Shown: piece after piece, positions 27,774-37,079 of the stretch
How positions within the stretch are numbered: the stretch's first letter is position 1
Layout of the letters: each line of letters begins with the position of its first letter
From: Cellulomonas composti
GTDB taxonomy: Bacteria > Actinomycetota > Actinomycetes > Actinomycetales > Cellulomonadaceae
Length of the DNA: 64,000 nt
Assembly (NCBI RefSeq): GCF_007990245.1
Contig: NZ_BJWG01000010.1
Location: forward strand, 87,260-151,259
Direction: 5' to 3'
Position numbers and translations under genes: made by a program
Notes under the pieces: generated by a model
Databases searched by the model: none
What the model saw: the letters and a program-made list of their open reading frames with translations, nothing else
Told to the model about the DNA's origin: nothing

Positions 27774-28889
27774 TCAGTTCTGGCTCGGCGACTCGATCTT
27801 CAGCTCGCCGCTGATGATCTGCTGCGTGAGCTCGTCGACCTTGGTCTTCAGCTCCGCCGGAACCTTCGAGTCGAAGTCGTGGAACGGCGCGATGCCGATG
27901 CCCTCGTTCTCGAGCGTCCCGACGTACGGGTCGGACGTGAAGTTGCCCTCCGAGGCTTCCTTGATGGTGTCGAAGACGGCCGCGCCGATCTCCTTCATCA
28001 CCGAGGTCAGGACGATCGACGAGTAGTCGGGCGCCGTGAGGAACCAGTCGGCGTCGACGCCGACGATCGAGACGTCGCCGGCGTCCTTGGCCGCCGCCGC
28101 CGCACCAAGACCCACCGGGCCGGCCACGGGCATGATGATGTCCGCGCCCTGGTCGATGAAGCCCTTGGCGAGGTTCTGGCCGTTGGCCTGGTTCTCGAAG
28201 TCGCCGGTGAACTGGCCGTCCTGCTTGTCCTTGTCCCAGCCGAGCAGCTTCACCGAGGTCCCGCTGTCGGTGTTGTACTGCTTGATGCCGTCGGCGAAGC
28301 CGTCCATGAAGATCGTCACCGACGGGAGCTTGATGCCGCCGAAGGTCGCGACCGTGCCGGTGGCCGACATGCCCGCCGCGACGTAGCCGGCGAGGAACGA
28401 CGCCTCCTGCGTGTTGAAGAGCAGCGGCTTGCCGTTCTCCAGCGTCACGGGGGCGAAGGTCTCGTCGGAGAACGACGAGTCGATGAGCGCGAAGTTGACG
28501 TCCGGGTTCGCCGTGGCGGCCGCCTGGATCGGGTCCTCCAGGAGGAAGCCGACGCCGATGATGAGGTCGCACTTGTCCGCGATCATCTGGTCGATGTTCG
28601 GCGTGAAGTCCGTCGCGGCGGTCGACTCGACCTTGTTGATCTCGACGCCGAGCTCGTCGGCCGCGCGCTGCAGGCCCTCGGCACCGGACTGGTTGAAGGA
28701 CTTGTCCTCGAAGCCACCCGAGTCCGAGACCATGCAGGCCTTGAAGTCGACCGGCTCGACGGTCGGTGCCGCGGAGGTCGCGGTCTCTTCGCCACCGGGC
28801 GTCGCCTCGTCGTCCGGGGCGTCACCGCACGCCGCGAGAGCAAGGGCCACGGCCCCGCTCAGCGCTGCCACTCGAAGGAAGTTCTTCAC
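27774..28889 (-). CDS. BmpA/Med-family nucleoside-binding lipoprotein
   Basis: Extracellular binding protein that captures nucleosides for the ABC importer encoded downstream. 371 residues. Signal peptide with lipobox LALAACG (C21 lipidated), then a Glu/Thr/Pro-rich linker to about residue 48. The BmpA domain follows: VSDSGGFEDKSFNQSG is its characteristic start, with DLIIGVGFLLEDP and SIVGVDADWF further on. GTG at 28889 has AGGAGA upstream. It is the first gene of the import and salvage unit. The 188 bp before it hold its promoter, with no clear operator seen. Confidence 0.93.
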   Translation of the reverse strand: MKNFLRVAALSGAVALALAACGDAPDDEATPGGEETATSAAPTVEPVDFKACMVSDSGGFEDKSFNQSGAEGLQRAADELGVEINKVESTAATDFTPNIDQMIADKCDLIIGVGFLLEDPIQAAATANPDVNFALIDSSFSDETFAPVTLENGKPLLFNTQEASFLAGYVAAGMSATGTVATFGGIKLPSVTIFMDGFADGIKQYNTDSGTSVKLLGWDKDKQDGQFTGDFENQANGQNLAKGFIDQGADIIMPVAGPVGLGAAAAAKDAGDVSIVGVDADWFLTAPDYSSIVLTSVMKEIGAAVFDTIKEASEGNFTSDPYVGTLENEGIGIAPFHDFDSKVPAELKTKVDELTQQIISGELKIESPSQN

Positions 28890-29077
28890 GCGTCATCTCC
28901 TGGGTCATCTCGGGACGCTGCGCGCTGGTTGCGCGGGCGTCGGTCACCGGCTCGGCGGCTGGGGCCGCCAACCGGCTCGGATGCTTCGGACTCTAGTGAG
29001 GCTGGGATGACGCGCGAGTTACCGGCGGGTATCAGGGGCGATCCGTTACGGAGTTGGAACTTCCGCCCAGGTAGCGG

Positions 29078-30355
29078 TCACGGCGTCTCGCGATGCGGAC
29101 GTTCTCCGCGGGCCCCTCCCGACAGCACGGCCGCCCGCGCGAGGAGCAGCGCACCCGCCTCGACGGCACGTTCGTCGACGACGATGTTGCCCTGGTGGAT
29201 GTCGTACGTCGGGCCGCCCGGCGTCCGGGTCCCGAGCCGCGCCATCGCACCGGTCACCTTCGTCAGGTACCACGCGAGATCCTCGCCGCCGAGCGACTGC
29301 TCGGTCAGCGTCACCGACCCCTCGCCCAGCACGTCGCGCGCGGCCGCCTCGAGCAGACCCGTGGCCCGCTCGTCGTTCTCGACCGGCGGGACGCCGCGTT
29401 GGTGGCGCACCTCGACCTCGACGCCCAGCGGCGCGACGACCTGCTCGACGGCCTGGTGGAACGCGTCCGTGGCCTGCTCCCACGCGCGCACGTCCAGGCA
29501 CCGCAGGGTGCCGCGGAGCTGGCCCGAACCGGGGATGACGTTGTGCGCCGTCCCGGCCTGCACCGCTCCCCACGTCAGGTTGACGCCGCTGCGCGGGTCG
29601 AGCCGACGCCCGAGGATCGCCGGCACCTGCGTGATCACCTGGCCGAGCGCGAACACCAGGTCACCCGTCAGGTGCGGCCGCGACGTGTGCCCGCCCGGGC
29701 CTGTGAGCGTGACCGTGACCTCGTCGGAGGCCGACGTGATCGGTCCGATGCGGGTACCAACGAAGCCGACGTCGAGCTTGGGGTCGCAGTGCACCGCGAA
29801 CAGCCGGCTCACGCCGTCGAGCCCGCCTGCCGCGATCACGTCGAGCGAGCCGCCGGGCTGCACCTCCTCGGCCGGCTGGAAGATCAGCCGCACGCCGACC
29901 GCCAGCTCGCCCGCGGCCGCGAGCCGCGCCAGCACGAGGCCCGCACCGAGCACGGCGGTGGTGTGCACGTCGTGCCCGCAGGCGTGCGCGACGTTGGCGC
30001 GCGTGGAGTGCCAGGGCAGCCCGCACGCGTCGGCGAGCGGCAGCGCGTCGAGGTCCGCCCGCAGCGCGACGAGGCCTTGTCCCGAGGCGGCGTGCGCCGG
30101 ACCGATGTCGCACACGAGGCCGGTGCCCGGCAGCAGCCGCGGCTCGAGCCCGGCCGCGGTCAGCCGGTCCGCCACGACCCGCGTCGTGCGCACCTCGGTG
30201 CGCGCGAGCTCGGGATACGCGTGCAGGTCGCGCCGGATCGCGACGAGCTCGTCGCGCAGACCCTCGAGCTCGGCGATCAGCCGCAGCGCACCGGCGGAGG
30301 TCGGAGCCGGGCGCACCGAGTCGAGGGAGGGCACGGGTCCGGTCTCGAGAGGCAC
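29078..30355 (-). CDS. M20-family metallopeptidase/amidohydrolase (AmiA/AmiB type)
   Basis: Zinc-dependent amidohydrolase of subfamily M20D, 425 residues. Metal-site motifs are HACGHDVHTT, FQPAEEVQPGG and a final His in DIHQGNIVVDE; the lid domain carries GGHTSRPH. Substrates of this group include N-acyl amino acids, hippurate and aminobenzoyl-glutamate; which one applies here cannot be told. It matches the position of mycobacterial amiA1/amiB1 (Rv3305c-Rv3306c), near deoD. The GTG at 30355 has TAACCT six bases upstream and looks leaderless. Confidence 0.88.
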   Translation of the reverse strand: MPLETGPVPSLDSVRPAPTSAGALRLIAELEGLRDELVAIRRDLHAYPELARTEVRTTRVVADRLTAAGLEPRLLPGTGLVCDIGPAHAASGQGLVALRADLDALPLADACGLPWHSTRANVAHACGHDVHTTAVLGAGLVLARLAAAGELAVGVRLIFQPAEEVQPGGSLDVIAAGGLDGVSRLFAVHCDPKLDVGFVGTRIGPITSASDEVTVTLTGPGGHTSRPHLTGDLVFALGQVITQVPAILGRRLDPRSGVNLTWGAVQAGTAHNVIPGSGQLRGTLRCLDVRAWEQATDAFHQAVEQVVAPLGVEVEVRHQRGVPPVENDERATGLLEAAARDVLGEGSVTLTEQSLGGEDLAWYLTKVTGAMARLGTRTPGGPTYDIHQGNIVVDERAVEAGALLLARAAVLSGGARGERPHRETP

Positions 30356-30361
30356 CCGTCG

Positions 30362-30367
30362 AGGTTA
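30362..30367 (-). promoter_or_regulatory. Leaderless -10 hexamer for the M20 amidohydrolase gene
   Basis: TAACCT on the minus strand ends 6 bp before the GTG at 30355; there is no ribosome binding site between. Confidence 0.5.
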
Positions 30368-30425
30368 TCGCCGTGTGCGGAGCGGCCGTCCGCGGGTCTC
30401 ACGCCGCGCTCGTCGCGCCGCGCGC

Positions 30426-31535
30426 TCAGAGCAGGTCGTCGCGGTCCTGCGCGCGCCAGGCGTCGACGGCGGCCTTCACCTGCTGGGCGTGCGCGCGGGT
30501 CGTGACGAGCAGCGCGCCGGGGGTGTCGACGACGACGGCGTCGGGCAGCCCGACGACGCTGACGGTCCGGTCGCCGCCGGTCACGACGAACGCGTCGGGT
30601 GCATCCACGCGCAGGACCGCCGACGCATCACCGAGCGTCCCGCCCGGGACGAGCCCGGCGAGCGAGGCGAAGTCGCCGACGTCGTCCCACGAGAACTCGC
30701 CCGGGACCATCGCGACGCCGCCGGCCGCGGCCACGGGCTCGGCGATGGCGTGGTCGATCGCGATCTTCGTCAGCCCGGGCCACACCCCGGACAGCACGTC
30801 GTCACGCTCGGGCGTGTCCCACACGGCGGCGATCGTGCGCAGCCCGCCCGCGAGCGCCGGGAGCTGGGCGTCGAGGTGGTCGAGCAGCACGCGTGCGAGC
30901 ACGACGAACATGCCCGCGTTCCACCGGTACTCCCCCGTCGCCAGGTACGCGCGCGCCGTCTGCTCGTCGGGCTTCTCGGTGAAGCCCGACGCACGCCGGG
31001 CACCCGGTGCGCCCGCGACGCCCGCGGACTCGCCCGCCTGCACGTACCCGAAGGCGGTCGACGGGCCCGTCGCGCGGATGCCGATGGTCACGACGTAGCC
31101 CGCGCGGGCCGCCTCGACCGCCTCGCGCACCGCGGCGTGGAACTCGTCCGTGTCGCCGATGACGTGATCCGCGGCGAACGACCCGATCACGACGTCGGGC
31201 CCGTGCCGCTCGAGCAGCACCGCCGCGGCCAGGCCGATCGCGGCCATCGAGTCGCGCGGCGAGGGCTCGACGAGCAGCCGGCCGCCCGGGCCCGTCGTGA
31301 GCCCCGGCACCTGCCGCGCCACCTCGTCGGCGTGCCGCACGCCCGTCACCACCACGACGCCGTCCTCGCCCGTGAGCGGTGCGAGCCGGTCGACGGTCGC
31401 CTGCAGCAGCGTGCGGCCCGAGCCCGTGAGGTCGAGCAGGAACTTGGGGTGACCGGCCCGGGACAGCGGCCACAGCCGGGTGCCCGCGCCGCCCGCGGGG
31501 ACGACGGCGTGGAAGCCGGACAGAGGGGTCGCCAT
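30426..31535 (-). CDS. Mannose-1-phosphate guanylyltransferase
   Basis: Makes GDP-mannose from mannose-1-phosphate and GTP, the mannosyl donor for lipoglycans and protein mannosylation. 369 residues. The nucleotide-binding signature GGAGTRLWPLSR is at 15-26, with the active-site lysine in HPKFLLDL; also FAADHVI, GFTEKP and FSWDDVGD. It is of the short type without the isomerase domain. ATG at 31535 is supported by TACCCT seven bases upstream. It is divergent from sdhC. The PIG-V-like mannosyltransferase at 46 kb would be one possible later user of mannose units. Confidence 0.9.
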   Translation of the reverse strand: MATPLSGFHAVVPAGGAGTRLWPLSRAGHPKFLLDLTGSGRTLLQATVDRLAPLTGEDGVVVVTGVRHADEVARQVPGLTTGPGGRLLVEPSPRDSMAAIGLAAAVLLERHGPDVVIGSFAADHVIGDTDEFHAAVREAVEAARAGYVVTIGIRATGPSTAFGYVQAGESAGVAGAPGARRASGFTEKPDEQTARAYLATGEYRWNAGMFVVLARVLLDHLDAQLPALAGGLRTIAAVWDTPERDDVLSGVWPGLTKIAIDHAIAEPVAAAGGVAMVPGEFSWDDVGDFASLAGLVPGGTLGDASAVLRVDAPDAFVVTGGDRTVSVVGLPDAVVVDTPGALLVTTRAHAQQVKAAVDAWRAQDRDDLL

Positions 31536-31542
31536 GGCCGCC

Positions 31543-31548
31543 AGGGTA
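31543..31548 (-). promoter_or_regulatory. Leaderless -10 hexamer for the mannose-1-phosphate guanylyltransferase gene
   Basis: TACCCT on the minus strand ends 7 bp before the ATG at 31535. Confidence 0.5.
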
Positions 31549-31600
31549 GCGGCGGGCCGGCGCGTCCGTGGGCCGGCCCCGGGCCACCGCACGAGCCGCG

Positions 31601-31616
31601 TGTGGGATGGCTCACA
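31601..31616. promoter_or_regulatory. CRP/GlxR-like box upstream of sdhCDAB
   Basis: TGTGGGATGGCTCACA fits the Crp/GlxR pattern TGTGANNTANNTCACA at 10 of 12 defined positions. The centre is about 70 bp upstream of the start predicted from TACAGT at 31666-31671, a distance typical for activation by Crp-type proteins. Confidence 0.6.
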
Positions 31617-31665
31617 CCGGCGGGACCAAAGGCCTACCCGGCGCGGCCGACGTGCGCGAGGTCGA

Positions 31666-31671
31666 TACAGT
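31666..31671 (+). promoter_or_regulatory. -10 hexamer of the sdh operon promoter
   Basis: TACAGT lies 55 bp before the sdhC GTG. No good -35 is visible, which agrees with an activator-dependent promoter. Confidence 0.45.
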
Positions 31672-31726
31672 GAGGACTCGAACGGGACACCGACGTCCCA
31701 CCTCTGACTCGCCAGGAGGATCCCCC

Positions 31727-32149
31727 GTGTCCGCAGCGCCCCCCGCGCCGCCCCGACCGCCGGCCAAGACCCGCAAGGCACCCGTCGGGACCCTGTACAG
31801 GGGTCGCGAGGGAATGTGGTCGTGGGTCGCGCACCGCGTCACCGGCGTCGCCATCTTCTTCTTCCTGCTGGTCCACGTGCTCGACACGTCGCTCGTGCGG
31901 CTCTCGCCGCAGGACTACAACGACGTCATCGGGACGTACAAGAACCCGATCATGGGCCTCGGCGAAGCCGGCCTGGTGGCCGCGATCGTGTTCCACGCGT
32001 TCAACGGCATCCGGATCATCCTGGTCGACTTCTGGGCCAAGGGCCCGAAGTACCAGCGCGTGATGCTGTGGGTCGTCATCGGACTGTTCTTCGTGACGAT
32101 GGCGGGCTTCCTGCCGCGGCACCTCATGCACGTGTTCGGGGGCGAGTGA
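31727..32149 (+). CDS. sdhC: Succinate dehydrogenase cytochrome b subunit
   Basis: Membrane anchor of succinate:quinone oxidoreductase. 140 residues, three transmembrane helices. HRVTG near residue 45 is the family motif around the quinone and haem site, and VFHAFNGIRI holds a further conserved His. GTG at 31727 is chosen because AGGAGGA lies at 31714-31720; upstream in-frame codons have no such signal. Its stop overlaps the sdhD start (TGATG). First gene of sdhCDAB. Confidence 0.94.
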   Translation: MSAAPPAPPRPPAKTRKAPVGTLYRGREGMWSWVAHRVTGVAIFFFLLVHVLDTSLVRLSPQDYNDVIGTYKNPIMGLGEAGLVAAIVFHAFNGIRIILVDFWAKGPKYQRVMLWVVIGLFFVTMAGFLPRHLMHVFGGE

Positions 32150-32607
32150 TGACCACGATCGCCGACCCGAAGGCGCCGCGCCCGCCGCGCGCCCGCCCGT
32201 CGCGCCTGACCACGCGCGGCAACACCGAGCTCTACGGCTGGGTCTTCATGCGCGCGTCCGGCGTGATCCTGCTGGTGCTGATCTTCGGCCACCTGTTCGT
32301 CAACCTCGTCGCGGGCGAAGGCGTCAAGGCCATCGACTTCGGCTTCGTCGCGGGCAAGTGGGCCTCGCCGCTGTGGCAGGTCTGGGACCTGCTGATGCTC
32401 TGGCTCGCGATGATCCACGGCACCAACGGCGTGCGCACGATCATCAACGACTACGCGAGCCGGGACGGGCTGCGGCTCGCGCTCAAGGGCCTGCTCTACT
32501 TCGCCTTCCTCGTCGTCGTCGTGCTCGGGACGCTCGTGATCTTCACGTTCGACCCGTGCCCGACCGACGCCCCGCTCGACCTGCTGCCGTCGTTCTGCAC
32601 GGCCTGA
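32149..32607 (+). CDS. sdhD: Succinate dehydrogenase membrane anchor subunit
   Basis: Second membrane subunit, 152 residues with three helices. RASGVILLVLIFGHLFVNL contains the conserved Ser and the His expected to ligand haem, and MLWLAMIHGTNGVRTIINDY is the second helix with a conserved His-Gly. The ATG at 32149 shares bases with the sdhC stop. The short Pro/Arg-rich N-terminus lies in the cytosol. sdhA follows 15 bp later. Confidence 0.94.
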   Translation: MTTIADPKAPRPPRARPSRLTTRGNTELYGWVFMRASGVILLVLIFGHLFVNLVAGEGVKAIDFGFVAGKWASPLWQVWDLLMLWLAMIHGTNGVRTIINDYASRDGLRLALKGLLYFAFLVVVVLGTLVIFTFDPCPTDAPLDLLPSFCTA

Positions 32608-32622
32608 GAGGACCCCGACGAG

Positions 32623-34467
32623 ATGCAGACCCACCAGTACGACGTCGTGATCGTCGGCGCGGGCGGCGCGGGCATGCGCGCGGCCCTCGAGTCGTCGACG
32701 CGCGTGCGCACCGCGGTCATCACCAAGCTCTACCCGACGCGTTCCCACACGGGTGCGGCGCAGGGCGGCATGTGCGCCGCGCTGGCCAACGTCGAGGAGG
32801 ACAACTGGGAGTGGCACACGTTCGACACCGTCAAGGGCGGTGACTACCTCGTCGACCAGGACGCCGCCGAGGTGATGGCCAAGGAGGCCATCGACGCGGT
32901 GCTCGACCTGGAGAAGATGGGCCTGCCGTTCAACCGCACGCCCGAGGGGCGCATCGACCAGCGCCGGTTCGGCGGGCACACGCGCAACCACGGCGAGGCC
33001 GCCGTGCGCCGGGCCTGCTACGCCGCGGACCGCACGGGTCACATGATCCTGCAGACGCTCTACCAGCAGTGCGTGAAGAACGACGTCCAGTTCTTCAACG
33101 AGTTCTACGTGCTCGACCTGCTCGTGGACCACGACCTGGCCGCCGGTGAGGTCGAGGAGGGCGAGGAGGTCAACGTCTCGGGCGTCGTCGCCTACGACCT
33201 CGCGACCGGCGAGATCCACGTCTTCCAGGCGAAGTCGGTCGTGTTCGCGACCGGCGGTGCGGGCAAGATCTTCAAGACGACGAGCAACGCGCACACGCTC
33301 ACGGGCGACGGCATGGCGCTGGCCTACCGCCGCGGCATCCCGCTCGAGGACATGGAGTTCTTCCAGTTCCATCCGACCGGCCTCGCGGGTCTCGGCATCC
33401 TGCTCTCGGAGGCCGCGCGCGGTGAGGGCGGCATCCTGCGCAACGCCGACGGCGAGCGCTTCATGGAGCGCTACGCCCCGACGATCAAGGACCTCGCCCC
33501 GCGCGACATCGTCGCCCGGTCCATGGCGAACGAGGTCCGCGAGGGCCGCGGCGCCGGACCGAACAAGGACTACGTCCTGCTCGACCTCACGCACCTGGAA
33601 CCCGCGCACATCGACGCCAAGCTCCCGGACATCACGGAGTTCGCGCGCACGTACCTCGGCATCGAGCCCTACACCGAGCCCGTGCCGGTCTACCCGACGG
33701 CGCACTACGCGATGGGCGGCATCCCGACGAACATCGAGGGCGAGGTGCTGCGCAACGCGACCGACGTGATCAAGGGCCTGTACGCCGCCGGCGAGGTCGC
33801 ATGCGTCTCGGTGCACGGCTCCAACCGCCTGGGCACCAACTCGCTGCTCGACATCAACGTGTTCGGCAAGCGCGCCGGGCGCGCCGCGGCCGCGTACGCC
33901 GCGACCGCCGACTTCGTGCCGCTTCCCGACGAGCCCGCGACGGCTGTCGAGGCCGGGCTCGAGACGATCCGCACGCGTCCCGACGGCGAACGGGTCGCGG
34001 ACATCCGCCGCGCGCTGCAGGAGACGATGGACGCCAACGCGCAGGTGTTCCGCACGCAGGAGTCGCTGACACAGGCTCTCGCCGACATCAAGGAGCTGCA
34101 CACGCGGTTCCGCGCGGTCTCCGTGCAGGACAAGTCCCGCACGTTCAACACGGACCTGCTCGAGGCCGTCGAGCTCGGCTTCCTGCTCGACATCGCCGAG
34201 ACGGTCGTCGTGGGCGCGCTCAACCGGGCGGAGTCGCGCGGCGGGCACTTCCGCGAGGACTACCCGAACCGCGACGACGAGAACTTCATGCGGCACACCA
34301 TGGCCTACCGCCGTCCGCTGCCGGCCACCACCGGCCGCAAGAAGCGCACCGGCGGCGACGCCAAGGGCGCCTTCAGCCACGCCGAGACCTTCGACGACTA
34401 CCAGCTCGTGCTCGGCAGCAAGCCCGTCACCGTGACCCGCTACCAGCCGATGGAGCGCAAGTACTGA
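32623..34467 (+). CDS. sdhA: Succinate dehydrogenase flavoprotein subunit
   Basis: FAD-carrying catalytic subunit that oxidises succinate to fumarate. 614 residues. The dinucleotide motif [14 protein letters not shown] is at 9-22, and the covalent FAD site [10 protein letters not shown] with its His near residue 43. Catalytic motifs FHPTGL and [13 protein letters not shown] are intact, and the C-terminal domain [14 protein letters not shown] is complete. ATG at 32623 is preceded by GAGAGGA. The stop overlaps the sdhB start. Confidence 0.97.
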   Translation: MQTHQYDVVIVGAGGAGMRAALESSTRVRTAVITKLYPTRSHTGAAQGGMCAALANVEEDNWEWHTFDTVKGGDYLVDQDAAEVMAKEAIDAVLDLEKMGLPFNRTPEGRIDQRRFGGHTRNHGEAAVRRACYAADRTGHMILQTLYQQCVKNDVQFFNEFYVLDLLVDHDLAAGEVEEGEEVNVSGVVAYDLATGEIHVFQAKSVVFATGGAGKIFKTTSNAHTLTGDGMALAYRRGIPLEDMEFFQFHPTGLAGLGILLSEAARGEGGILRNADGERFMERYAPTIKDLAPRDIVARSMANEVREGRGAGPNKDYVLLDLTHLEPAHIDAKLPDITEFARTYLGIEPYTEPVPVYPTAHYAMGGIPTNIEGEVLRNATDVIKGLYAAGEVACVSVHGSNRLGTNSLLDINVFGKRAGRAAAAYAATADFVPLPDEPATAVEAGLETIRTRPDGERVADIRRALQETMDANAQVFRTQESLTQALADIKELHTRFRAVSVQDKSRTFNTDLLEAVELGFLLDIAETVVVGALNRAESRGGHFREDYPNRDDENFMRHTMAYRRPLPATTGRKKRTGGDAKGAFSHAETFDDYQLVLGSKPVTVTRYQPMERKY

Positions 34468-35231
34468 TGACTGCCGCGATCGAGGACTCCCCCACCAAGG
34501 TCGGCGCCGTTCCGTCGTTCACCGTGACGATGCGCGTCATGCGCTACCTCCCGTCCGACGAGGGCGGCGAGACGGTCGCGCACTGGGACGACTTCCAGGT
34601 CAAGGTGCACGGCACCGACCGCGTGCTCGACGCGCTCCACATGATCAAGTGGGAGCAGGACGGCTCGCTGACGTTCCGCCGCTCGTGCGCGCACGGCGTG
34701 TGCGGGTCGGACGCGATGCGCATCAACGGCCGCAACCGCCTGGCCTGCAAGACGCTGCTCAAGGACCTCGACATCACCAAGCCGATCACGGTCGAGCCCA
34801 TCAAGGGCCTGCCCGTGGTCAAGGACCTGGTCGTCGACATGGAGCCGTTCTTCGCGTCCTACCGCGAGATCATGCCGTTCCTCGTCACCACGGGGCACGA
34901 GCCGACGAAGGAGCGCCTGCAGTCGGCCGAGCAGCGCGCACGGTTCGACGACACGACGAAGTGCATCCTGTGCGCCTCGTGCACCTCGTCGTGCCCGGTG
35001 TTCTGGACCGACGGGCAGTACTTCGGGCCCGCCGCGATCGTCAACGCGCACCGGTTCATCTTCGACAGCCGCGACGAGGGCGGCGCGCAGCGCCTCGAGA
35101 TCCTCAACGACAAGGAGGGCGTGTGGCGCTGCCGCACGACCTTCAACTGCACGGAAGCGTGCCCCCGCGGCATCGAGGTCACCAAGGCGATCCAGGAGGT
35201 CAAGCGCGCGATGATCACGCGCGCCTTCTGA
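34467..35231 (+). CDS. sdhB: Succinate dehydrogenase iron-sulphur subunit
   Basis: Electron-transfer subunit with three clusters, 254 residues. The [2Fe-2S] motif SCAHGVCGSDAM and a later conserved Cys in NRLACKT are in the N-terminal half. CILCASCTSSCPVFW and CRTTFNCTEACPRGI bind the [4Fe-4S] and [3Fe-4S] clusters. The ATG at 34467 lies within the sdhA stop (TGATGA). Last gene of the operon; 54 bp follow before the kinase gene, with only a weak CCGGACCCGGGTCGG palindrome. Confidence 0.97.
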   Translation: MTAAIEDSPTKVGAVPSFTVTMRVMRYLPSDEGGETVAHWDDFQVKVHGTDRVLDALHMIKWEQDGSLTFRRSCAHGVCGSDAMRINGRNRLACKTLLKDLDITKPITVEPIKGLPVVKDLVVDMEPFFASYREIMPFLVTTGHEPTKERLQSAEQRARFDDTTKCILCASCTSSCPVFWTDGQYFGPAAIVNAHRFIFDSRDEGGAQRLEILNDKEGVWRCRTTFNCTEACPRGIEVTKAIQEVKRAMITRAF

Positions 35232-35271
35232 CCGCGACGCGCGGGCCGGACCCGGGTCGGACCGGCGCGAC

Positions 35272-35277
35272 TAGGGT
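35272..35277 (+). promoter_or_regulatory. Near-leaderless -10 hexamer for the APH-family gene
   Basis: TAGGGT ends 8 bp before the GTG at 35286; no ribosome binding site is visible. Confidence 0.4.
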
Positions 35278-35285
35278 GCGGTGGC

Positions 35286-36038
35286 GTGGACGAGATCAGG
35301 CTGCCGGGCGGGAACGTGGGCGGGGCGGTGCTCGTCGGGAACACGGTGCGGCGACCCACCGGGCCGTGGACACCCGCCGTGCACGAGCTGCTGGGGTTCC
35401 TGGCCGCCGCGGGGTTGCCGCTCGTGCCCCGCGCGCTGGGCATCGACGAGCGCGATCGCGAGATCCTCACGTACCTGCCGGGTGAGGTCGTCCCGATCGG
35501 CGAACGCGAGCTGACCGACGCCCAGCTCACCTCGACGGCACGCTGGCTGCGCGAGTACCACCGCGTGGTGGCGGACTTCCCGCGCGGGTCGCGCCGCTGG
35601 CGCTTCGTCGAGACTGCGCTCGCGCCCGGGCAGATCATCTGCCACCACGACATGGCGATGTACAACCTGGCGTTCGACGGCGACGAGCTCGTCGGGGTCT
35701 TCGACTGGGACGTCGCGGGTCCGGGCGTGCCGCTCGACGACCTGGCGATGCTCGCCTGGGCGTCACCCCTGCTGCATCCCGACGACGACGCGCGGCGCAT
35801 GGCCCACGGGCTGCGCGTGCTCGCCGACGGGTACGGCGACGTCGACCCGGTCTCGCTCCTGCGTCATGTCGAACAGCGCATGACGGACTCGTCGGACCGG
35901 ATCTCCGCCGGCCAGCGCGCGGGCGATGCCGGGATGCTCAACCTGCGCGAGCGCGGCGAGCCCGCCGCGACGCTCGCACGCCTGCGCGTGCTGATCGGCC
36001 GGACCGACGAGCTGGTGGACGCGATCGCACACGGCTGA
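35286..36038 (+). CDS. Aminoglycoside phosphotransferase (APH)-family kinase-like protein
   Basis: 250 residues with the small-molecule kinase fold. The catalytic loop CHHDMAMYN (D near residue 122, metal-site N five residues later) and the metal-binding FDWDVAG near residue 140 are intact, so it should transfer phosphate from ATP. The N-terminal lobe is shortened compared with classical APHs, and no clear nucleotide-binding glycine loop is seen. The substrate is unknown; resistance should not be assumed. It ends 9 bp before the convergent BrkB-like gene. Confidence 0.85.
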   Translation: MDEIRLPGGNVGGAVLVGNTVRRPTGPWTPAVHELLGFLAAAGLPLVPRALGIDERDREILTYLPGEVVPIGERELTDAQLTSTARWLREYHRVVADFPRGSRRWRFVETALAPGQIICHHDMAMYNLAFDGDELVGVFDWDVAGPGVPLDDLAMLAWASPLLHPDDDARRMAHGLRVLADGYGDVDPVSLLRHVEQRMTDSSDRISAGQRAGDAGMLNLRERGEPAATLARLRVLIGRTDELVDAIAHG

Positions 36039-36047
36039 CCTGCCCGG

Positions 36048-37067
36048 TCATACCTCGTCGGGATGCTCGTCGGGACGATCGAGGGGCGGGTCGGCGACCC
36101 ACGCCGCCGCGAGCAGCATGATCCGCGCGATGAGGTTGACCCAGACCAGCAACGTCAGGATGACGGCGAACGGCGCGAACGCCGGGTTCGAGGTCGCGCT
36201 CCCCGCGACCACCGAGGTGCCGAGGTACCGGATCACACCGATGCCCACCCCCGCGACGAGCGCACCCAGCACCAGGTCCCGCCTCGGCGGCGACTCGCCG
36301 GCGAGCACCCGCACGACGAGCAGGAACACCCCGACGTCCAGCACGAACGCGACGAGGACCGCGACGACCTGCAGCGTGACGTTGGCCGCGGCGCCCCGGT
36401 CGAGCGCACGCAGCACCCACTGCGCGGCGGCCGTGGCCCCGGTGGTGAGCAGGACCGAGAGCAGGATCGCGAACGCGAAGCCCGCGAGCCCGACGAGCTG
36501 GCGCAGCTTGCCGACGACCGCGTTGTCGCCACCGCCCGCCTCGTCGGCGAACATCGCCCGCACGCCGGTGCGCAGTGCCCCGGTGGCAGCGAGCGCGGAC
36601 AGCATCAGCACGACCACGGCGACGACCCCCGCCACGGTGAGACCACCGGTGAGCTTCAGCGAGTCCGGGGAGATCACCCCGCCGTTGCTGCCGTTGTCGA
36701 CGATGCCCGGCAGCGCCTCGTCGATCGCGTCGAGCACCTTCTGGCGCAGCTCCGCGTTGCCACCCAGCACGGCCATGAAGATCGTCCAGGCGAACGTCAG
36801 CGCCGCGAAGACGGAGAACAGCGTCGCGTACGCGATGCCACCCGTGAGCACGCCGCCCCCGCGCGCCCCGAACCGGGCGTTCGCACGTGCCGGCCGGGTC
36901 TGCTGCCACCACACGAGGAGCGCCTTCGCCCGGCTGACGAGCGAGGGCCTGGCGCCGTCGACGTGACCCGGGCCCGCGGCGTCCGGGTCCGGTGCCTGCG
37001 CAGCGGCGTGGGCGTGCGCCGCACCGGCGCCTCGGGGCGGGACCGCCGGATCGGGAGGGGCGCTCAT
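36048..37067 (-). CDS. YihY/BrkB-family membrane protein (copy 1)
   Basis: 339 residues with six or more membrane segments of the YihY/UPF0761 family. It starts with a Pro/Ala/His-rich cytosolic region, then RFGARGGGVLTGGIAYATLFSVF, the family hallmark. Function is not firmly known (envelope or transport roles have been proposed). It is a close paralogue of the next gene upstream (37077-38108), 9 bp away and in the same direction, so a tandem duplication is clear. TAGTGT six bases before the ATG also covers the stop of the paralogue. Confidence 0.87.
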   Translation of the reverse strand: MSAPPDPAVPPRGAGAAHAHAAAQAPDPDAAGPGHVDGARPSLVSRAKALLVWWQQTRPARANARFGARGGGVLTGGIAYATLFSVFAALTFAWTIFMAVLGGNAELRQKVLDAIDEALPGIVDNGSNGGVISPDSLKLTGGLTVAGVVAVVVLMLSALAATGALRTGVRAMFADEAGGGDNAVVGKLRQLVGLAGFAFAILLSVLLTTGATAAAQWVLRALDRGAAANVTLQVVAVLVAFVLDVGVFLLVVRVLAGESPPRRDLVLGALVAGVGIGVIRYLGTSVVAGSATSNPAFAPFAVILTLLVWVNLIARIMLLAAAWVADPPLDRPDEHPDEV

Positions 37068-37073
37068 CGTCCG

Positions 37074-37079
37074 ACACTA
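37074..37079 (-). promoter_or_regulatory. Leaderless -10 hexamer for YihY copy 1
   Basis: TAGTGT on the minus strand ends 6 bp before the ATG at 37067; its first three bases are the stop codon of the upstream paralogue. Confidence 0.35.

Noticed and set aside
35244..35266. Terminator after sdhB
   Set aside because: CCGGACCCGGGTCGG is nearly palindromic but has almost no loop and short arms; too weak to call.
35286..36038. Aminoglycoside resistance gene
   Set aside because: The fold is APH-like, but such kinases have many substrates and no resistance-specific features are visible.
36037..36051. Hairpin between the APH gene and YihY copy 1
   Set aside because: Only five base pairs (TGACC/GGTCA); not above chance in such GC-rich DNA.
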